From assembly GCF_003864295.1 (NCBI RefSeq), contig NZ_BDQK01000013.1, positions 1,004,501-1,068,500 of the forward strand: 64,000 bases of DNA. The letters run 5' to 3'. The position numbers were made by a program, and so were the translations under genes. Shown here piece after piece: positions 59,563-64,000 of this stretch. This DNA is from Aphanothece sacrum FPU1 (GTDB lineage Bacteria; Cyanobacteriota; Cyanobacteriia; Cyanobacteriales; Microcystaceae). The notes under the pieces were generated by a model that worked only from the letters and a program-made list of their open reading frames with translations, was not told where the DNA came from and made no database searches. Each line of letters begins with the position of its first letter. Position 1 is the stretch's first letter.

Positions 59563-60227
59563 ACTGATTCTCCTTTTGCTGCATCTTGGATAATAGTTTC
59601 AATGACGGTTTGATTATCAGCAATAATTCCCCGTAGATGATAGGGTAAACCTGCTTTAATCGTAAATGTATCTAAGGAAGATACAACAACTTGATCATGT
59701 AAATGTTGTAATTGATGATGAGTTTCTTGGAGTCTATTACAACTGGTTTGTAAATGTTTTTTGGTTAGGGTTCGATAGGTTTCAGTTTGAATTTGTTCTA
59801 GGGCTAAAATAGCTTGAACTACTTGAGATAATAAACCCAAAATACTGTATAATGTTTCCAGTAAATCGGGAGTTAATATACTTTCTTTCGTGGAAATACG
59901 ATGAGCAAAAATTTGACTCTCTTTAGCCCATTTTAATACTTGTTGCCATTCAGGTAAAGATGATTTATGTCCTAAATTTTGCTCAATTTTGTTAAGCTCA
60001 TTCACAAAACTATCAATTTCGAGTAAATTAGCCCTAATATTACTTTGAAACTGCCATAATTGTTGAAACCAAATGCCAATCATTCCCAAGACAATAAGTC
60101 CACCGATAATGATAGGAAAAGGACGAATTCCTAAAACAACGATAAAGCTGATATATCCTAATATAGCCCCAATAATCAGCAAATAGGTTTGGGGTAAATG
60201 GAAAGCCCTACGCCAAAATAAAATCAT
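59559..60227 (-). CDS. Membrane protein, first gene of the VWA cluster
   Basis: A 222-residue protein with two N-terminal membrane helices (YLLIIGAILGYISFIVVLGI; FPIIIGGLIVLGMIGIWFQQ) and a long helical cytoplasmic part (NELNKIEQNLGHKSSLPEWQ, LLSQVVQAILALEQIQTETY). No enzymatic motif. Its stop overlaps the start of the SBP-VWA gene, and it heads the three-gene cluster. Helical membrane proteins next to VWA proteins often serve as anchors or signal partners. Confidence 0.6.
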   Translation of the reverse strand: MILFWRRAFHLPQTYLLIIGAILGYISFIVVLGIRPFPIIIGGLIVLGMIGIWFQQLWQFQSNIRANLLEIDSFVNELNKIEQNLGHKSSLPEWQQVLKWAKESQIFAHRISTKESILTPDLLETLYSILGLLSQVVQAILALEQIQTETYRTLTKKHLQTSCNRLQETHHQLQHLHDQVVVSSLDTFTIKAGLPYHLRGIIADNQTVIETIIQDAAKGESV

Positions 60228-60392
60228 GGGATTAGAGTCTCACTTGTTCCTAATCTTGTTATAACAACTAATTCTCTGAAAATCAATTCATATTATTCAT
60301 TTTTTACACTTAATATTTTTAATGTAGATTCAATTTTCTGTCAATGGTCAACAAAACAATCTATAATAGAGTGAAACACCTTATCTTAAACC

Positions 60393-61736
60393 ATGACCAC
60401 TTCTCAACGCCATTACCATATAACAACTTTTGGTTGTCAGATGAATAAAGCAGATTCAGAACGCATGGCAGGTATTCTAGAAAATATGGGGTTTGTCTGG
60501 TCAGAAGATCCCAATGGGGCCGATTTAATCCTTTATAATACTTGTACCATTCGAGATAATGCCGAACAAAAAGTTTATTCTTATTTAGGAAGACAAGCAA
60601 AAAGAAAACAAGAAAATCCTAATTTAACTTTAATTGTAGCTGGTTGTGTTGCTCAACAAGAAGGAGAAAAAATATTAAGACGAGTTCCCGAATTAGACTT
60701 AGTAATGGGGCCCCAACACGCTAACCGTTTAGAAGATTTATTACAACAAGTTTTTGACGGAAATCAAGTGGTTGCCACTGACCCTATTCATATTATAGAA
60801 GATATCACAAAACCTCGTCGAGATAGTACCGTAACCGCTTGGGTTAATATTATTTACGGCTGTAATGAACGGTGTAGTTATTGTGTTGTTCCTAATGTTA
60901 GAGGAATCGAACAATCTCGCACACCAGAAGCTATTTATGCGGAAATGGAACTATTAGGAAAACAAGGATATAAAGAGATTACTTTATTAGGTCAAAATAT
61001 TGATGCTTATGGACGAGATTTACCCGGAGTTACTGAAACAGGAAGACATCAACATACCTTAACAGATTTATTATATAAAGTCCATGATATTCGAGGCATT
61101 GAAAGACTAAGATTTGCCACCAGTCACCCTCGTTATTTCACAGAAAGATTGATTCGTGCTTGTCAAGAATTACCAAAAGTTTGTGAGCATTTTCATATTC
61201 CTTTTCAGTCAGGAGATAATGACATTTTAAAAGCCATGAAACGAGGTTATACTCATGAAAAATATCGGCAAATTATTACTAAAATCAGAGAATATATGCC
61301 CGATGCTTCTATTAGTGCTGATGCCATAGTTGGCTTTCCTGGCGAAACAGAAAAACAGTTTGAAAATACTTTAAAATTAGTCGAAGAAATCGGCTTTGAT
61401 CAACTCAATACTGCCGCTTATTCTCCTCGTCCTGCTACTCCTGCTGCTTTGTGGGATAATCAATTAAGTGAACAAGAAAAAAGCGATCGCTTACAAAGAT
61501 TAAATCATTTAGTTGCCCAAAAAGCAGCCGAACGTTCTCAACGTTATTTAGGGAGGATAGAAGAAGTATTAGTCGAAGATCAAAACCCTAAACAGACGAG
61601 TCAAGTAATGGGGAGAACTGGAGGCAACCGATTGACATTTTTTAATGGTAATATTGAGGAATTAAAAGGTAAAATAGTCAAAGTAGAAATTACAGAAGTT
61701 CGGGCGTTTAGTTTAACCGGAAAATTAGTTAAGTAG
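60393..61736 (+). CDS. miaB: tRNA methylthiotransferase MiaB
   Basis: A 447-residue radical-SAM enzyme converting i6A37 to ms2i6A37 in tRNA. The auxiliary iron-sulfur cysteines are C15, C51 and C85, and the radical-SAM triad is C157-x3-C161-x2-C164 in [17 protein letters not shown]. The C-terminal TRAM domain ([20 protein letters not shown]) completes it. The last two codons and the TAG stop (61731-61736) lie inside the end of a MITE copy, so the C-terminus has been remodelled by insertion, with full length still normal. Confidence 0.94.
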   Translation: MTTSQRHYHITTFGCQMNKADSERMAGILENMGFVWSEDPNGADLILYNTCTIRDNAEQKVYSYLGRQAKRKQENPNLTLIVAGCVAQQEGEKILRRVPELDLVMGPQHANRLEDLLQQVFDGNQVVATDPIHIIEDITKPRRDSTVTAWVNIIYGCNERCSYCVVPNVRGIEQSRTPEAIYAEMELLGKQGYKEITLLGQNIDAYGRDLPGVTETGRHQHTLTDLLYKVHDIRGIERLRFATSHPRYFTERLIRACQELPKVCEHFHIPFQSGDNDILKAMKRGYTHEKYRQIITKIREYMPDASISADAIVGFPGETEKQFENTLKLVEEIGFDQLNTAAYSPRPATPAALWDNQLSEQEKSDRLQRLNHLVAQKAAERSQRYLGRIEEVLVEDQNPKQTSQVMGRTGGNRLTFFNGNIEELKGKIVKVEITEVRAFSLTGKLVK

Positions 61737-61861
61737 GAGGTTATCAATAAACAAATATTTGTAGTAGGTTCCCTTTAGGGGTTGAAAGTTTTGTATAATA
61801 CGATGGTCAAGCCCCCAATACGAACTTTTCTATTGTGACTTTAATTTATGACCACCTACCT
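61730..61861. mobile_element. Second MITE copy, abutting miaB
   Basis: Inverted relative to 54386-54516, sharing TAGTAGGTTCCCTTTAGGG, ACGAACTTTTCTATTGTGAC and TTATGACCACCTAC. The left end TAAGTAGGAGGTTATCAATA retains the TA boundary; the right end (CCTACCTGA) has diverged. Confidence 0.65.
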
Positions 61862-62038
61862 GATAAGTAGGTACACAAAATTAATTACACAAAATTTTTT
61901 GGTACAGACGTTAAAACCCCCTCTCCCTGCTGCGAAGCTCCCTGCTCTCATGCAGTCACAACAGGTCAATTAAATGCGTGACAGCTTATAGCTTAGGTGA
62001 TTTTAAATCAATAAAATTTGAAAATAATAATTTACTTA
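61862..62038. other. Repeat debris upstream of the 62-kb gene
   Basis: ACAAAATTAATTACACAAAA matches the left end of the 55673 MITE-like element but the rest of that element is absent. CCTCTCCCTGCTGCGAAGC-TCCCTGCTCT follows; no gene is seen. Confidence 0.45.
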
Positions 62039-62860
62039 ATGGCTAATAATAACCTCAACAAACCATTTTTAATTGCTCAAGACTTTGCTCTTTTCTTAAC
62101 AGCAAGTGTTGATGTCAAAGGAATGCCAAAAGCTTATCCAACTGTCGCAGAACAACGAGAGCAAGATTATTACAATAGTTTGACTTATTATATTCAAAAT
62201 CACCCAAAAGTTCGCAAAATTATCTTTGTGGAAAATTCAGGATGGCCTTTAGATAAACTTAAACAAGTAGCCCAAAATAATCCTCATAATAAAGAAATTG
62301 AATTTATTTCTTTAAATTGTAATGATTTCCCTCGTAAATTTGGTAAAGGTTATGGGGAGTGTTTATTAATAGAAAAAGGACTAGAACAATCCAATTTAAT
62401 TAAAACTGTTACCCATTTTGCTAAAATTACGGGTCGAATTTATTTACAAAATATTACTCAAGTTTTAGAAAGTATTTCAGAACCCTATGATTGTTTGTGT
62501 GACTATAAAGATCAGGGTTGGAGACTTAAAAAGTTATTAGGAGAAGAATCGGCTGGACCTAATTGTGATACTCGTTTTTTAGTTTTTAGTCAAAAGTTTT
62601 ATCATGAAATTATTAAACCACTTCATCAAAAACATAAAGAAGGAACCGTATCTTATTGTTTTTATATTGAGAGTCAATTTTATCAAGCTATCAACAATTT
62701 AGCAGATAAATATAAAGTTATTACCCGTTTTTTGATAGAACCGGATTTCAAAGGTATTGCCGGTCATTTTGGCGGAAAAAATTATAGTAGTCCCCAAGAA
62801 AGAGCTAAATTTTTTATCCGTTCTATCGGTCGAAAAATAACTCCTTGGATACATTTTTAA
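62039..62860 (+). CDS. Unidentified protein, possibly glycosyltransferase-like
   Basis: A 273-residue soluble protein from ATG 62039 (MANNNLNKPFLIAQDFALFL); a TTG at 62018 is a weaker start. It has an alpha/beta look: VRKIIFVENSGWPLDKLKQV resembles the first strand-helix of nucleotide-sugar transferases, KFGKGYGECLLIEKGLEQS and the HFAKITGRIYLQN strand recall the KxTGRY motif of some sugar transferases, and EPDFKGIAGHFGGKNYSSP closes the core. The D-x-D motif is not obvious. I cannot name the family. Confidence 0.5.
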   Translation: MANNNLNKPFLIAQDFALFLTASVDVKGMPKAYPTVAEQREQDYYNSLTYYIQNHPKVRKIIFVENSGWPLDKLKQVAQNNPHNKEIEFISLNCNDFPRKFGKGYGECLLIEKGLEQSNLIKTVTHFAKITGRIYLQNITQVLESISEPYDCLCDYKDQGWRLKKLLGEESAGPNCDTRFLVFSQKFYHEIIKPLHQKHKEGTVSYCFYIESQFYQAINNLADKYKVITRFLIEPDFKGIAGHFGGKNYSSPQERAKFFIRSIGRKITPWIHF

Positions 62861-62914
62861 AGCCCTTTTATCGTAGAATTTAAGGTAGTTTGACCCCTAC
62901 AGAAATCCGATAAC

Positions 62915-64000
62915 TTACCATTCTGGATTTTTTACTAATAAGTCCTCAGCATCTTCACGAGAAAGGGGTTTAGAGAAAAAATATCCCTGGCCATATTCAC
63001 AATTCAGGTCTTCTAATATCTTAACTTGGGATTCAGTTTCGAGGCCTTCTGCAATCACATCTAAATCTAAATTGTGACCCAAAGACACAATTGTCCGCAC
63101 AATTTGGATATATTTTTCATTATCTTTTCCTTCTTCCATACGACCGACAAAAGAACGATCAACCTTAAGAGTATCAATAGGAAAACGATGGAGATAACTC
63201 AAAGAAGAATATCCTGTGCCAAAATCATCAATACTAATCCTTAAACCTAATCCTTTGAGTCGTTTAAGTAATTCTATCGCCGATTCAACATCATTCATCA
63301 TCATGCTTTCAGTAATCTCTAATTTTATGCGATCGCCATCAATTTTAGCCCCATCTAAAACATCTTGAATTTGCTTAACTAAATCTGGTTGAGCAAACTG
63401 ACGACCCGATAAATTAACACTCATAATTAAGGGAGAAATATGGGGAAATTTTTCATGCCAATCACTAACTTGACGACAAGCTTCCTCCAAAATCCATTTA
63501 CCTAAAGGTACAATTAATCCAGTTTCTTCGGCAACAGGAATAAAATCTCCTGGAGAAACAAATCCTCGTTTAGAAGATTGCCAACGAACTAAGGCTTCAA
63601 AGCCTGCAATTTTTTTAGTTTTTAAGGAGATAATTGGTTGATAATAAAGACGAAATTCTTGATGTTTTAAACCCAAACGTAAATCTGTTTCTAATTGCCA
63701 ACGCTGCACCGCTTGAGTATCCATTCCTGAGACAAATATCTCATTACGAGCGGTTCCCAATTCTTTAGCCCGATACATAGCAATATCCGCATAACGCAAT
63801 AATTCATTAGCATTAAACTTTTGATCTGTTTGACTAAAAGCAATGCCAATGCTAATAGTCGTATAAATTTCTTCTCCTTGCAAAAAAAACGGTTGGATTA
63901 AATCTTGTTGTAATTGTTCGGCCAAAATCGTCACATCCTGAGCATTAACAATAGATTTTAAGCAGATAGCAAACTCATCTCCCCCGACTCGACTCAAATT
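62915..64000 (-). CDS. GGDEF-EAL cyclic-di-GMP protein, 5' end outside the window
   Basis: The C-terminal 361 residues or so of a larger signalling protein; the frame runs through the right edge. It begins in the GGDEF active loop (NLSRVGGDEFAICL), so a complete diguanylate cyclase motif is present. The EAL phosphodiesterase domain follows (about residues 95-355): GFEALVRWQ (the EAL variant EALVRW), LKLEITESMMMND, SIDDFGTGYSSLSYL, LKVDRSFVG and VIAEGLET. All metal-binding acidic residues look intact, so hydrolysis of c-di-GMP is likely. Sensor domains lie beyond the window. Confidence 0.9.
   Translation of the reverse strand, partial: NLSRVGGDEFAICLKSIVNAQDVTILAEQLQQDLIQPFFLQGEEIYTTISIGIAFSQTDQKFNANELLRYADIAMYRAKELGTARNEIFVSGMDTQAVQRWQLETDLRLGLKHQEFRLYYQPIISLKTKKIAGFEALVRWQSSKRGFVSPGDFIPVAEETGLIVPLGKWILEEACRQVSDWHEKFPHISPLIMSVNLSGRQFAQPDLVKQIQDVLDGAKIDGDRIKLEITESMMMNDVESAIELLKRLKGLGLRISIDDFGTGYSSLSYLHRFPIDTLKVDRSFVGRMEEGKDNEKYIQIVRTIVSLGHNLDLDVIAEGLETESQVKILEDLNCEYGQGYFFSKPLSREDAEDLLVKNPEW

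Overview
The window is a cyanobacterial chromosome segment of low GC content. The evidence is two nblA genes, phycobilisome rod linkers, pebAB (phycoerythrobilin synthesis), a CcmK3-type carboxysome shell protein, a CruA-like lycopene cyclase, a CGLD27-family protein, a PEP-CTERM protein, and many GCGATCGC (HIP1) octamers. The pigment genes point to a phycoerythrin-making strain, probably unicellular and Cyanothece/Crocosphaera-like; the species cannot be fixed from this window. No rRNA operon, CRISPR array or prophage was seen.

Layout. (1) 0.3-7.8 kb is a light-harvesting island: nblA-nblA, a HEAT-repeat NblB/lyase-type gene, a leftward operon cpeC-cpcL-cpeD with cpeR behind it, an orphan bilin-binding phycobiliprotein-like gene, and pebA-pebB. 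A tandem CcaR-type G-box lies upstream of cpeC, so the operon is predicted to be green-light induced, although ccaS/ccaR are not in the window. (2) 8-25.4 kb is mostly housekeeping: aminotransferase, folD, Nudix, ctpB, a GPH-type transporter, rsmA, proS, Rieske protein, LD-carboxypeptidase, a decayed IS200-type transposase, rpsP-khpA, rplU-rpmA and pyrE. (3) 25.4-28.7 kb is an accessory islet of toxin-antitoxin-like pairs (DUF4160/DUF2442, truncated BrnT, MNT/HEPN, DUF6888/DUF6887 plus a dead DUF6888 copy), interleaved with four copies of a palindromic repeat cassette. (4) 28.7-33.3 kb carries thrC with a CysO/MoaD-like carrier gene, tRNA-Val and small unknown genes. (5) 33.6-45 kb has a truncated Fic gene, an NAD operon whose first gene (pncB) is reduced to a 5' stub (then nadD-nrtR-nadE), nuclease-fold and Uma2 genes, a PIN toxin pair, an NYN-domain protein and a flavoprotein. 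(6) 45.2-48 kb holds yqeK-rsfS-CGLD27-asparaginase and initiator tRNA-Met. (7) 48-64 kb holds cruA, DUF4058, ccmK3, mnmA, a SPOR-like protein, DUF433/DUF5615, a Psb35-like protein, cysQ, a three-gene membrane/VWA cluster, miaB and an EAL protein running off the right edge.

Main points for a second look: the cpeC-cpcL-cpeD-cpeR operon with its G-box; the orphan bilin-binding protein; a 54-nt hairpin element present twice with its central 15 nt in opposite orientation between copies; a nested inverted repeat at the nblA2 3' end; the membrane/solute-binding-VWA/small-protein cluster at 57.4-60.2 kb; a 131-bp TA-flanked MITE, one copy of which supplies the stop codon of miaB; and the decayed pncB, fic, brnT, DUF6888 and tnpA genes.
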